A DNA stretch of 64,000 nucleotides from assembly GCA_032622095.1 (NCBI GenBank), contig CP136062.1, positions 139,266,351 through 139,330,350 of the forward strand. Direction: 5' to 3'. Positions 1 through 11,300 of this stretch are shown one piece after another. How positions within the stretch are numbered: position 1 is the first letter of the stretch; every line of letters starts with the position of its first letter. The position numbers were made by a program, and so were the translations under genes. The notes beneath the pieces are model-generated. The model ran no database searches, was not told the DNA's origin, and saw nothing but the letters and a program-made list of their open reading frames with translations. Source of the stretch: Siphonodentalium dalli (lineage: Eukaryota; Mollusca; Scaphopoda; Gadilida; Siphonodentaliidae).

Positions 1-139
1 GCATACATCTGAACAAAAGCAACACTTAAAAGCACATCTATCTTAAATAGATAACTTATGTGTCTGGCAGATAACAATTTCCGTTTGTACCAGTGCAAAT
101 AGATGACATGGTACCCATCAGTATTGTTTCCTTCACATA

Positions 140-277
140 TAACTAATTTGGTATTGTTAGGCCAATGTATTCTCTTGTATATACAAGGCTCCCTATGGGA
201 TATTCGCATATATAAGAGAATGCATTGGCACAGGGTTTTCGCAATATTTCAGGAATCTCCAGTCATGAAAGGGTTAA
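140..277. mobile_element. TTAA-flanked (piggyBac-like) MITE, truncated
   Basis: Right end reads CATGAAAGGG then TTAA (274-277). It contains the family hairpin ATGCATTG / CAATGTAT around TATATA. The left end is missing. Confidence 0.7.
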
Positions 278-536
278 TGAGCTCAAAACGTGAGAAACTA
301 TTAACCTAAGAAAACATTCTAAGTGGGAACACTCTGAAAAACATGAGCGCAACAAGTTTACAGACTCAAGGATATTTAGAATTGGAAGCATTAAAACAAA
401 TGAACTAGCCGGGGTTGACTGGAATCGATGTAGGATGTTTGTGTTTGTGTCGCAAACCAATTTGGTAATTGATCCGATCTTGACTTAATGTTATGGTGCT
501 GATATCAAGATACAATCCCAAACCCAATCTCTCAGA

Positions 537-537
537 A

Positions 538-586
<49 letters not shown>

Positions 587-593
587 CTCCCTC
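537..593. repeat. (TC)n microsatellite
   Basis: Imperfect CT/TC dinucleotide tract of ~57 bp interrupted by CC steps. Confidence 0.95.
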
Positions 594-1115
594 TGATATG
601 CAACAACAAACACTCATTTCATATTTGTTCATATTTTCTGTCCTGGCCATCCCAATAAAGTTTGAATAAACATCTGAGATTAATTACAGAAGACTGTTTG
701 ATCAGAAAATATGAGAGGAAATGAGGCACAGGGGCCTGTAAATTAAAAATTGATGTGCCAGTTTAACAAATGGTTCTATATATGTGAATAGAGATGTGTT
801 TGTTAAAGTGGCATGCCAATTTTTAATTCAGATTTTTTTATTTATTTACTTTTTGCTCGCTTTCTTAATGACAAGCCCCTGTGTAATGGGAACAATATGT
901 GGCACTCATTCAATGTTATAACATTGCAATATTGTATTTTGGAAGCACTCTCACGTTGTCTATATCATCTGCCATATTCTTATTTATATATGATTGATTG
1001 CAGTCACGCACCTTTGATTCTTGGCCTTTGTTATGCCAACACAAGAAGGTCCAAGACTGAAAGCATTAGCAAACACAGCATGTTTATTATGTAAATAAAG
1101 ATATATATCTACCTA
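594..1115. other. Unassigned intergenic DNA
   Basis: AT-rich sequence with short inverted segments around AAATTGGCATGCCA; no gene or known repeat recognised. Confidence 0.5.
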
Positions 1116-1701
1116 CAACAATGCCCTAAATAATCAACTCCTTAACCATAGCAGAATTATGGGTAACTTTTCAGGATTTAGTCGGAAATTATGGCTTGTT
1201 GCCATTCATCAGAAAACTCTCAGTAGAGTTTTCCGATGAATGGCAACAAGCCATATTTCCAATTAAATCCTGAAAAATTACACATAATTCTGCTGTGGTT
1301 AACCCTTTACCCAACAGAAGGGCCCTGTGCCAATGCATTCTCTTATATATAGGTCGCCTCGCATATATAAGAGAATGCATTGGCTTAACACATTCAAAAT
1401 TATAAAATTGTTAAAGAATGTAAGAAAAAATGGTAAAAAGTGTTAAAAAAAGATTTTTTTTAGGCCAATGCATTCTCTTATATATGCGAGGCGACCTATG
1501 GTCGACTCGCATATATAAGAGAATGCATTGGCACAGGGCATAACTGTAACTATCACAATGTGGTCAAGGAGCCGGTTCCAATGATATCCATATTTGTATG
1601 GTTCTATTGAATCAGTCCGAAGATATTTTAGGCTGTTGAAGCTTTATTTGGCCGGTTTGTTGGGTAAAGGGTTAAGGAGTTGATTATTTAGGGCATTACT
1701 G
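1116..1701. mobile_element. Palindromic TA-flanked MITE, split by a nested MITE
   Basis: Begins CAACAATGCCCTAAATAATC after TA and ends GGGCATTACTG before TA. The two halves mirror each other (TTCATCAGAAAACTCTCAG / GAGTTTTCCGATGAATGG), forming one long hairpin. The right arm is interrupted at its TTAA by the element at 1303-1671. TA flanks suggest Tc1/mariner-type mobilisation. Confidence 0.85.
1303..1671. mobile_element. piggyBac-like MITE (CCCTTTACCC subfamily), nested
   Basis: Ends CCCTTTACCCAACA...TGTTGGGTAAAGGG, flanked on both sides by TTAA (1299-1302, 1672-1675) where the host hairpin normally has one TTAA. TTAA duplication and CCC...GGG ends are piggyBac hallmarks. Carries two internal hairpins; no ORF. 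Confidence 0.88.
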
Positions 1702-1916
1702 TACTACTCATTAGAAAAGAAATTCATGGGAAGATTAAGGCAAAACAAACATACTACATGTATTATCAAGAGCAGACTACAAAGTATACAAGTCATAATA
1801 TTTAAAACTATAGAAAGGCTTTGGTGATTTCATGCCTTATTCTCAGCTATGTGAGATACTCTAATAGCTCTAATAGATACCACCCCCCTTAAAGAATTTA
1901 AAAGTCAGTGGAATGA

Positions 1917-2327
1917 ATAAAGATAAAGGTACACAATCTGATTAGATGGCCCTGTATAATCAGATTCCAACAAAAACAACATTTCTTCAAAATACACTTA
2001 TAGTTAACAGAATCAATAAATTACCAAAAAAATTATGCTGACCATTGCCAACTCTAGACTAAAATTTTCCAAAACGTGTTATATATCAATATTTTGTTCA
2101 ATGCAATTTGGTATGGAGAGTATGTCGGTCGGCTTGTCGAATATTTGCTAGGCCGCCAAATAGTCCAGGTGGTGAAAAATAACAGATTAAAAAAATTGAT
2201 ATCTGATAACTCTGAGCTTTAATTTGAAGGGTGGCTTCCTGGACTCGAATCAAATATTTGTTACCCCCGAAGCCAAAGAAATAGTAATTATGGGGCATTA
2301 ACTAAATCGGATTATGTATCTTTAAGA
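1917..2327 (-). repeat. Interspersed repeat, family L copy 1
   Basis: Inverted relative to the copies at 5188-5640 and 17978-18395. The shared blocks include AAATATTTGATTCGAGTC, AACTCTGAGCTTT and AATCAGATTCCAACAA. No coding potential; class unknown. Confidence 0.7.
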
Positions 2328-3108
2328 GAAATAAACAAATTTCATATTGCATGTGTTTGCACATGTTGGCACCTGATCATGTCAATTACTCCAAGCAATG
2401 AAGATACACTATCACAAACTTTGATACATGTATTGCACAATTAGTTCAGAATGAGCAGAGAAAGTACTCATAAGTGAGACAGCACTTGTCCTCTAATCCC
2501 ATTGGCTGTTTAATAATGTATGTGTCATTTACAATGTGTTATCAAATTAGACAAATAAATTTGTTTAAAATAATGGGTCAAACACATTAATTGCTCTGGA
2601 ATTTTTCCTTCATTTCACAAAAGACACAACTGAATATGAGGTAACCACATGGAAGGATGTGTCTCAACAGCTCAAGCTGAATCAGACAGTCCAGTTTCGA
2701 TGTCCCAGAATGGTCAAAATTAGCCAGTATTAGTTAAGATAGTTCATTATATGCAACAAAGTGACAATGTTATTCATATATGTATATATATATTTTCTAA
2801 CTGGGTTATGAGGACTGTCATTTGGATCAGTTACCGGTATGCTAATTCTACCCTCAGTCACAACACCGATAGCCGAAAATTTTACAAATTAGTCATTTGG
2901 AAAGAGAATACTTCATACCTAATAGTAAAGACATTTTCTGTTACCGTTGACATCGTCGTCAAGGACGTTTGTCAATCTAATAGGTTTGTATTGTCCATGA
3001 ACAGGACAAATATTATATTGAACAATTTAAATCCATCTGTAGTTTGCTGTACTTTGCAAAAATAAAGCAATGGGTGTGCAGTAATATATTATATTTTAAC
3101 CCATTAGA
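2328..3108. other. Unassigned intergenic DNA
   Basis: No recognised gene; the 104-codon open frame at 2751-3065 has no family features. Confidence 0.5.
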
Positions 3109-4072
3109 CAGGGTTTCCGCTACTACGGCAGGCCTCATTCCCCTCACCAACCTTGACTTAATATTGGTCACAAAAGTGCCACAGACCTAGCTCAGTTCCC
3201 TTTTTACACAGGACGAGCGATCACCGACACTGATGATTAACAGATTGCAAGGAATGCTACACTTGGTGCCTGAATAAGACATGATCAGTGGCACGGACCA
3301 TGATTGTGTACAGTTGTCTACACCATCCTGTGTAACGCTTTGTCGGGCGAATATTTATTAGTAATCAGCATCTCGCATTTTAATTTACCGTAGATTACTA
3401 TCAATAAGTCCCAACTTTCTGACCCACTATTCCCCATCAAAATGTGCAATATACATCGTTACGTCATTTGGGTGGGGGTTTATGAGCTACAACCATGAAC
3501 ACATGTCAGTTTTGGCACTCGCTGTCACATTGATTAAATTATTAATAGTTATTATCATGTATTTATTCCCTATCCAATGAATATATAATTATCCATTATA
3601 CGAATCCAGCATGAAGTCATCTCCGTCTGAGGAATGGCTTTTGCTTCTACAAGAATTTGTGTTGATCGGAACTGTGAACAAAATACAAAGAAACCAGGCA
3701 TGCAGAACATGTGTAGCACGTGCTCATCTCATGACGTAACACCTGTTACTGCTAGACAGTGAGACAGCATGTCTTTTGCTAACCGCGGTAGTCTTTGAAG
3801 TCGGCATTTAATATTGCTACTGTTTAAATAAAAGTTGTTGTATCCATCGTGTACTGTTGTGCTTACATGCTTTTGATTCATTAACTTGAGATCTAAGAAA
3901 GACGATCAGTTTTAATTTGGTTTCTATTCAAAGCTTGTATGTACCTGCTTGTCTCAAGTGCAAGGAAATGGCTCCTTTCCAGTGATAAACATCCAAATTT
4001 TCTCCCGACAGGGCGCCTGGTATGTGCTTCCCAGATACGGCCACATTCCCCCAACCCCTAGCGGAAACCCTG
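3109..4072. mobile_element. Non-autonomous hAT-like element
   Basis: 964 bp with 14-bp terminal inverted repeats CAGGGTTTCCGCTA / TAGCGGAAACCCTG and a direct repeat CATTAGA touching both ends (3102-3108, 4073-4079). The TIR motif and the ~7-8 bp duplication fit hAT. No transposase frame. A shortened inverted relative lies at ~49178-49620. Confidence 0.8.
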
Positions 4073-4432
4073 CATTAGAGGCATTCAAGCTTAGCATATT
4101 GAAAGGAATAGTGTGAAGCAGATGATAACATAACATACCACCAGCTGATGCATAAAAGTCAATAATGATCACACAGTTAAGTTCACAGACTACATGTCGT
4201 TTAAATGACAGAAACTAACTTCATACACCACAGGAAAGGTTACAGGAAATTGAATCCATAGAGGTAATTATCTGCTTTGATAGGTAACAGTTTGAACATT
4301 GAGAACTGTAGTTAGAAGATTCAGGCATTCACACAGCTTCCGTGCTTCGTAATCCAAATGATATAAATATTTTAACTGGGGAAATGAGGCATTCCTTAGC
4401 CAAACCTGGATTGAATTTTTTAGGGACCGACT

Positions 4433-4905
4433 GACATATGTCAGGCAAGCCTGAGTTTAGTGTGCCTGTCATTTGTAGAATGAGGTCCCCAGAGGGTGAA
4501 TTTAGTGATGCTATCATGCATAGCGGGCTAGCATCACTATATTCACCCTCTGGGGACCTCATTTTGCTTAGGCCTCATCTTCTCTAGAAAGTTTCTTTAT
4601 TATCAAATTTCTATAGAAACACATTGATTCTATTTCTTTTTCAGTTTAGTTTCTCTTTATCCCCAAATTGGCAGATGACACATTGCATAATCAAGGTTTC
4701 CAATGGGTGTACATCACAATATTCACCATTTGGGAACTTTAATCATGGTCTACGTATCCCATAGCAGATGAGGCCATGCAGAATGAGGTCCCCAGAGTGT
4801 GAATTTGGTTATGCTAACCCGCTATGTTGGATAGCATCACTAAATTAACCCTCTGGGGACGTCATTCTGCAAATGACAGGCACACTAAACTCAGGCTTGA
4901 TGTCA
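4433..4905. mobile_element. Fold-back element, family F copy 1
   Basis: Outer arms AAGCCTGAGTTTAGTGTGCC and its reverse complement, then GAATGAGGTCCCCAGAGGGT in mirror image. Each arm itself contains a smaller hairpin around the TAGCATCACTA words. The interior is shared with the copies at 19693-20140 and 23094-23523. Confidence 0.8.
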
Positions 4906-5031
4906 GTGACAAACAGGAGGCTGTCTGACATTTTCAAAAGTGTGTCTGACTTTGGTAACTTTGCGAAGAAATTTCCATTTCTCTGACACAAGAAAAATAT
5001 ATCTATTATTTCGTGTTCTTTTTTCGTTGCT

Positions 5032-5097
5032 CTACAGTATAGATATTATACATCTACAGTATAGATATTATACATTTACAGTATAGATATTATACAT
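5032..5097. repeat. 22-bp tandem repeat, 3 copies
   Basis: CTACAGTATAGATATTATAC-AT repeated three times, third copy ending in TTTTT. Confidence 0.9.
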
Positions 5098-5187
5098 TTT
5101 TGTAGAATAATATCTGAACATCAGCATTTATTCTATCTGTATCTTTCTCATTTTCCGACCCGCGTAACAAGCTTTCTTTTAGTTTAA

Positions 5188-5640
5188 AGATGCATAAACC
5201 GATTAAGCGCCCCTCAATTACTATTTATTTGGATTCGGGGGTAAAAAATATTTGATTCGAGTCGAGGAATCCACCTATCAAAGCTCAGAGTTATTATATA
5301 TCGATTTTTGAAATCTATTATTATTCATGATCGAGACTTATTAGTGGCCCAGTAAAAAGTCGACAAGCTGACAGTCTCGGACCAAATTGCAGATGAAGAT
5401 GGATAACTCTAAAATCAAGAGGCTTTGTGTTGATAATAAGGCCAAATTTCGTCAAACAACATGTTGATAAATAACACGTTTGGGGAAATTTTATACTATA
5501 TTTGACAGTGGTTAGCATTACTTTTTGGCAATTAATCGATTCTGATAACTGAAGCGGCATTTCTAAAAATGTTGTTGTTGTTGGAATCTGATTATATGGG
5601 GACCATCGAATCGAATTGAGTACCTTTAATTTTTCCTCTA
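5188..5640 (+). repeat. Interspersed repeat, family L copy 2
   Basis: Shares AAAGATGCATA, TTTGATTCGAGTC, GTTGATAAATAACACGTTT and CTGAAGCGGCATTTC with the copy at 17978-18395; no coding potential. Confidence 0.8.
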
Positions 5641-6262
5641 CAGTCCCAGCATTTCTACAAAAAGTGTTATATTTATAACATGAGAAAACCAATTACCGCT
5701 ACTTGTTTGTGCCAAAGATTGCATTAATTTTTGTTTATTTTCTTACTTCGTTGCCTGTGATAAGCATACAAATCATGGTAGTGAACATATTGCTGACAAT
5801 AATACGAATATCTGTTGTTAAGCTCACAAAAATACCGTCAGATATATTGTCAGTCTCAAATACAAACGACTGGACAGTGGGCTTTTGCACCTGACAATGT
5901 CTGATGTAAGGTGGTTAAATCCAGCACAGGGTTACTGATTTTGTAATGAAATATAAAATGTGGCCATCAATTTTGTATGAAAAAATTAATATATAATCAA
6001 AATAGTTGCCTAACACAGTGGCTTAATCATGTATAATCTAATTTAACCCTTTTTTTTTACTAAATACTCATTGGCAAGTAGTTCCCTTAGGAAATGTTCA
6101 GATAATAAGTTTTTAAAAATGGTCATATGAAGGCCGTTATTATTGATATTATTCTCTAAACTTTTCCCATCAATGAATTAGAGTGATGTGCACTTTATTA
6201 TTCTGCTCGCCCGTGTGTCATCTGCTTATATTTCCTAAAGACATACCCAGATATACAAACTA
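5641..6262. other. Unassigned DNA with MITE remnants
   Basis: Contains TTTAACCCTTTTTTTTTACT at ~6043, likely a decayed TTAA-type MITE end. No gene seen. Confidence 0.45.
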
Positions 6263-6447
6263 CATTAATGCCCTAAATAATCGACTCCTTAATCACAGCA
6301 TAATTATGGTTATTTTTTGCCATTCATCGGAAAGCTCTCAGTGAGAGCTTTCCGATGAATGGCAACAAGCCATATTTCCGACTAAATCCCAAAAAATTAC
6401 CCATAATTCTGCTGTGGTTAAGGAGTCAATTATTTAGGACATTACTG
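6263..6447. mobile_element. Palindromic TA-flanked MITE
   Basis: Starts CATTAATGCCCTAAATAATC after TA, ends GACATTACTG before TA, with mirrored GGAAAGCTCTC/GAGAGCTTTCC at the centre. The left arm has an internal deletion. Confidence 0.88.
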
Positions 6448-6655
6448 TAAGTTACCTCCATTTGTGTGGATCACAATTCCAAGCCTATTGGTATTCAAAA
6501 TCACTTTTGTCATTTATGGACAGCCTATGAAGGCCAAATGTGCTATGTTTGTTACTGACTGAGCCACTGTGGGCCCCTTCGTATTAACTCTTCAAATAAT
6601 ATTTTAATACTAATATTGAACCATTTGAGACAGATCTAACCTTATAACACTTTAA

Positions 6656-6832
6656 CCCTTTATCTACTAAATATTCACTGATGAGCAGTGAAATTTTCCC
6701 CAACAATGAATTGGCATCCTTTTACTGTCTGTCATCTGCTAATGTTTCCTTAACATCCCTCCAAATTAATAATAGACCATTCCAATGTATACTTTTATAA
6801 TTGAATGGGAGAATCCATTTGTAAGGAAAGGG
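6656..6832. mobile_element. TTAA-flanked piggyBac-like MITE, 177 bp subfamily
   Basis: TTAA-CCCTTTATCTACTAAA ... GTAAGGAAAGGG-TTAA with a short mirrored interior. A related degenerate copy is at 50751-50988. Confidence 0.75.
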
Positions 6833-6956
6833 TTAATGACTAAATACTCATTGATAAGTAGTTTGTTTAACTTATTATCTCAGCATTCCCTACAATGACT
6901 GAATAGGAATCGTATATTTTCTGCATTTGTGTTATCAAAACACCTCTCCAAATTAA

Positions 6957-7295
6957 CACTTCCATGACGGGAGCTTCCTGATTTTTGCGAAAACCCTGTG
7001 CCAATGCATTTCTTATATATATAGGGAGACTCGCATATATAAGAGAATGCATTGGCCTAACAATATTTACATTGACCGTATAAGCCAGTGTATTCTCTTA
7101 TATATGTGAGTCTCTCATGGGGGAGCCTCCCATATATAAGAGAATGCATTGGCCTAACAATATTTACCTTGACCATGTACGCCAGTGTATTCTCTTATAT
7201 ATGTGAGGCTCCCCATGGGAGACTCGCATGTATAAGTGAATGAACTGGCACATGATCTTTAATGCTGCACCAGCACAGCTCCCGTCATCAAAGGG
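6957..7295. mobile_element. TTAA-flanked piggyBac-like MITE with three hairpin modules
   Basis: Ends CACTTCCATGACGGGAGC and GCTCCCGTCATCAAAGGG inside TTAA. The interior holds three successive modules of CATTCTCTTATATATG / CATATATAAGAGAATG, each able to form a ~65-nt hairpin, separated by AACAATATTTAC spacers. Confidence 0.85.
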
Positions 7296-7355
7296 TTAAT
7301 AATAGTGAGGTCATTCCTATGTATATTATTATAACTAAATGGAAGAATTCATATA

Positions 7356-7488
7356 CAGTAATGCCCTAATTAATCGACTCCATAACCACAGCAGAATTAT
7401 GGGTAATTTTTCAGGATTTAGTCGGAAATATGGCTTGTTGCCATTCATCGGAAAGCTCTCACTGAGTCGATTAATTAGGGCATTACTG
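7356..7488. mobile_element. Palindromic TA-flanked MITE, internally deleted
   Basis: CAGTAATGCCCTAATTAATC to GGGCATTACTG with most of the right arm missing. Lies just past the TAPT1 stop, so probably in its 3' UTR or flank. Confidence 0.85.
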
Positions 7489-7564
7489 CAGTAATGAAAG
7501 GGTTACCCTACACTGCATGTAATAACATCCATGAAATGGTTACCCTACACTACATGGAATAACA

Positions 7565-8378
7565 TCAGACAGTCTTCTTGTTCTCAGGACTCTCGGGTGA
7601 TCTAATTATAGTTTGCAGACTGGAATCTTCCTTATTTGGCACTGATGGAAGCACTTCAGAATGTGGAAGAGAAACGTCACTGGAAGGCGATTCATCGTCG
7701 GAGTCTCTATCATTACAAGAGTGTGTGGTATCAATGAATGAATACTGTATGGTCTCTGGTTCAGGGCCAGGAGATCCTGGACTGACTGGATGAGTCCTAA
7801 AGTCTACTCGGGAAATATCACCAGATAGATCCGCTTCAGACTCATGACTGATTTTCTTTGTTCCACAAGTGAGCTCAATTCCAGGTTCTCCAAAGGAACC
7901 AAACTGCATATGACATGCTGCATGTCCTGGTGAATCAGGCCCATACAATTTAGATGAATGAATATTAGCATCAATTGTTTCGCAGGTTTTGGCATTCACA
8001 TCTGAAGAGCTCTCTTGTGGAGAGAGTTGTAAACTATCACCTGCGGAATGCAACTTTCCGTAAACGAAAGTCAAACTTCTGCCATGCTGAGGTTCTGGAC
8101 TGCCAACTGTGAGAGGATATTGTGGTGCAGATATCCTTAGGTCAGGGGTAGCAGAATTCGGCAGTGGCTCAATCCGAGGGAGTGGTCGCTGATTCATGAC
8201 ATGCTCCCTTACGATGTCAGGCTGGGTCACATGAACAAACTGATTACTTCTTTCCCTTGCTTGAGATGTGTCCTCTTCAGAAGGTTCTGCTTCTTTGTCC
8301 TCAGAAATGTATTCTGGTAGAACAGAGCATGCCCGACCAAGGAGTAAGATACTGATCAAAATCTTAGTTGTGAACAAG
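7565..8378 (-). CDS. TAPT1: TAPT1 exon 11 (last exon, cytosolic tail)
   Basis: Starts CLFTTKILISILLLGRACSV, the end of the last membrane segment and the conserved LLGxxC motif. It continues with ~250 residues rich in Ser, Pro, Glu and Asp, low in hydrophobics, ending ENKKTV and a TGA stop at 7565-7567. The tail is much longer than in vertebrates and has no domain that I recognise. A deleted palindromic MITE lies ~77 bp past the stop and may be in the 3' UTR. Confidence 0.92.
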
Positions 8379-11300
8379 CTGAAAGAGAAACAAGAACGGA
8401 GACAATCAGACAAACCTTTGGGTGAGCAGCTCATTTAATTTCTCATTACGAATTTGTTCCAGTAACTGATTTATAAATCCCCAAATACAAACAGGAATTA
8501 CCACTGTATTTGGCTTATCTCACCATTTAGGAGCTTGTTGTTAAATTATACTCTTAATTCCTGAACATCCATATAATTGAAGAATGGACCATTCTCATGT
8601 ATGTTTTTGTAAGTGAATGGAAGAATCCATTTAGTAATCAAATGGATCAAGCAGAGCGGTCAACATGGCAGCGTAAGTTCATGCCTGCTGGTGAATTACT
8701 GAGTTTCCCAACAGTGAGTATTGAGATAAATTATGTGATAGGCTGTTCAAAAATCCTCATGCCAAGATGTGACCCTTGAGCATGGTCACTGTTACCTTGG
8801 TTGCTTCATAGACACCAGAATTGTTTGGTATCGCAAGTAAGTGTGTAAGTTTGTGGATATGCGTGTGTTGTATGGGTCACCACTCTAGTGAAGCACCTGT
8901 AAGTAATCACAGTACACATGGCCTTGCTCCTGGATCACAACTTGGCACAAGAGCTTTTGAACAGACACTACTGGAAAACTGACATTACCAGGTTGACATC
9001 ACTACTTAACCCTTCCATGACTGGAGCCTCCTGAAATTTTGCAAAAACACTGTACCAATGCATTCTCTTATATATGCTAGTCTCCCAGTGCATTCTCTTA
9101 TATATGCAAGGCTTCCTATAGGAGAAAGCACTGGCACATGATCTTAAATGCTTGAAGTATGATATATGAGTGTAATCAAAGGTAAAATAATGTTCTGGCG
9201 GATCTCCCGTCATGAAAGGGTTAAGTCAAACATTCTAACCACTAAAAGTATGGAGCATACACCCCATTTGCAGTGCTAAGCAACTGGGGTAATCATGTAA
9301 ATGTTCAATAATTGCTTAGTTTCTCATAGGATAAGCGCTATCTAAAAACTATCCTTTATTATTAGTCAGTATATACTCACCAGATATAAAACAGAACGAA
9401 TGCAATAAATGGCATAGCAAATGGAATCCTGATTGATTTAGAGAGTACACGCCACAGCAACACAGCTAGTGGTATTGGTGTGAAGTTCATCCGTCTTGAG
9501 ACCAAGTCACTGTGGTCTGTAAAGGCCTGTAGCAATGAAAACGAAGAACACATTTTAAATACAATCTTGTGTGCAGCTAAAATGTTAACAGTTATCAGAG
9601 ATTGATAGTTTTCACAATGACAATCACAGTTAGCAATATGACTTAAAATTTTATGTTGCATGCACATATAAGTAACAATTTGTGGGCCACTGGACCGTAA
9701 ATGTTTTCTGATGGGAAGTGTGATACATAAGTGTAATCGAAGGTAAAATAATGTTTTGTTTCACAAAAGATTTTACTAATTAGTGCACATTAGTGCATGT
9801 AATTTTATTTTTATTTTTATCCTCCAACATGTGGTGTTTTAAAGCTATTGACTTTCCCCAACATGTGATGATTTAACCCTTTCATGACGGGAGCTGCGCT
9901 GATACAGTATTAAAGACCCTGTGCCAGTGCATTCTCTTATATATGCGAGTCTCCCATAGGGAGATAATAAGATTGTATTTCAAATGCTAGGCCAATGTAT
10001 TCTCTTATATGTATTCTCTTATATATGCGAGGCTCCCTATAAAAGATTGTATTGGTACAGGGTTTTCATAAAACTTCAGGAAGTTCCAGCTATGAAAGGG
10101 TTAAACCTATTGACATTTAAAGATAACATAATTTCTCATGTTCACCATTTAAAATGTGACTAGAAAATACAGTAATGCCCTAATTAATCGACTGCTTAAC
10201 CACAGCATAATTATGGGTAACTTTTCAGTATTTAGTCGGAAATATGGCTTGTTGCCATGCCATTCATAGGACTAAATCCTGAAAAGTTACCCATAATTCT
10301 GCTGTGGTTAAGCAGTCGATTAATTAGGGCATTACTGTAGGTATATCTCACATGTTCCTGTCTACTGGTAACCAAATCTTCTGCTAGATTTACAATGAAT
10401 GTCTGGTAGACCTGAAAGAGAATTGTAAGAGATAACAAGAGCATCGCTATGGCGTGGCAAATACAGCAATAATTTGAGCTTACAAACAATATCTGATATA
10501 CCCCTAATATTTTCAATGGCAAAATACATATAAGAGCTAAACCTGTTTACCAGTATTTTCCTGCTACATACTCATGAATATAGGTTCTTAAAGGGGGACT
10601 GTATATGGATCTAACAATTTTACAAAAATGTGTGTTATGGTTATATATACAAAAGTTGGAATATATTTTGAGCTGGGAAATACACATATACTAACTTAGG
10701 TTGAGATCACATAATCCAAACAGGAGTTAACGGTCGCAAACCAAAATGTTTTGAAATCGCTCAAATTCTATGTTGAAAAAGGGCCGTAACTCATGTAAAA
10801 ATAATTGGACGGAACCTATATTCAAACTTTGGATGGTATTTTTAGCTGGGAAATAGACATATACAACTTTGGTTCAGATCAAATAATCCTAACTGGAGTT
10901 ATCGGAAACCAAAAAAATGTTTAACAGACGGTCAAATTCTATGTCGAAATAGAGGGCCGTAACTCATGTAAAAATAATTGGATGGAACCCATATTCAAAC
11001 TTGGCCTGTGTTTTTAGCTGGGAAATACACATACCAACTTCGGTTCAGATCAAATAATCCAAACTGGAGTTATCAAAACAGCATATCAAAACTCTAGACA
11101 GTTGATATCAAGTAACCAAGAGTATAATATGACTGACCATATGCGAAGCGTAATAAATAAATTAATGGCTGCAGGTAAACTATCTGCATATGGATAATGT
11201 TTGTTAAATATTCTTATCATAATACGTTGATAAATAATAAGATAACCAATCTTGTAATAATGCTATGGCCATATACGCTAGCATAATCAATGGTCCATAG

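Noticed and set aside
3954-4172. Minus-strand frame with GVGGMWPYLGSTYQAPCREK, also seen at 49041-49277
   Set aside because: Shared because both lie in copies of the same hAT-like repeat; no evidence of a protein.
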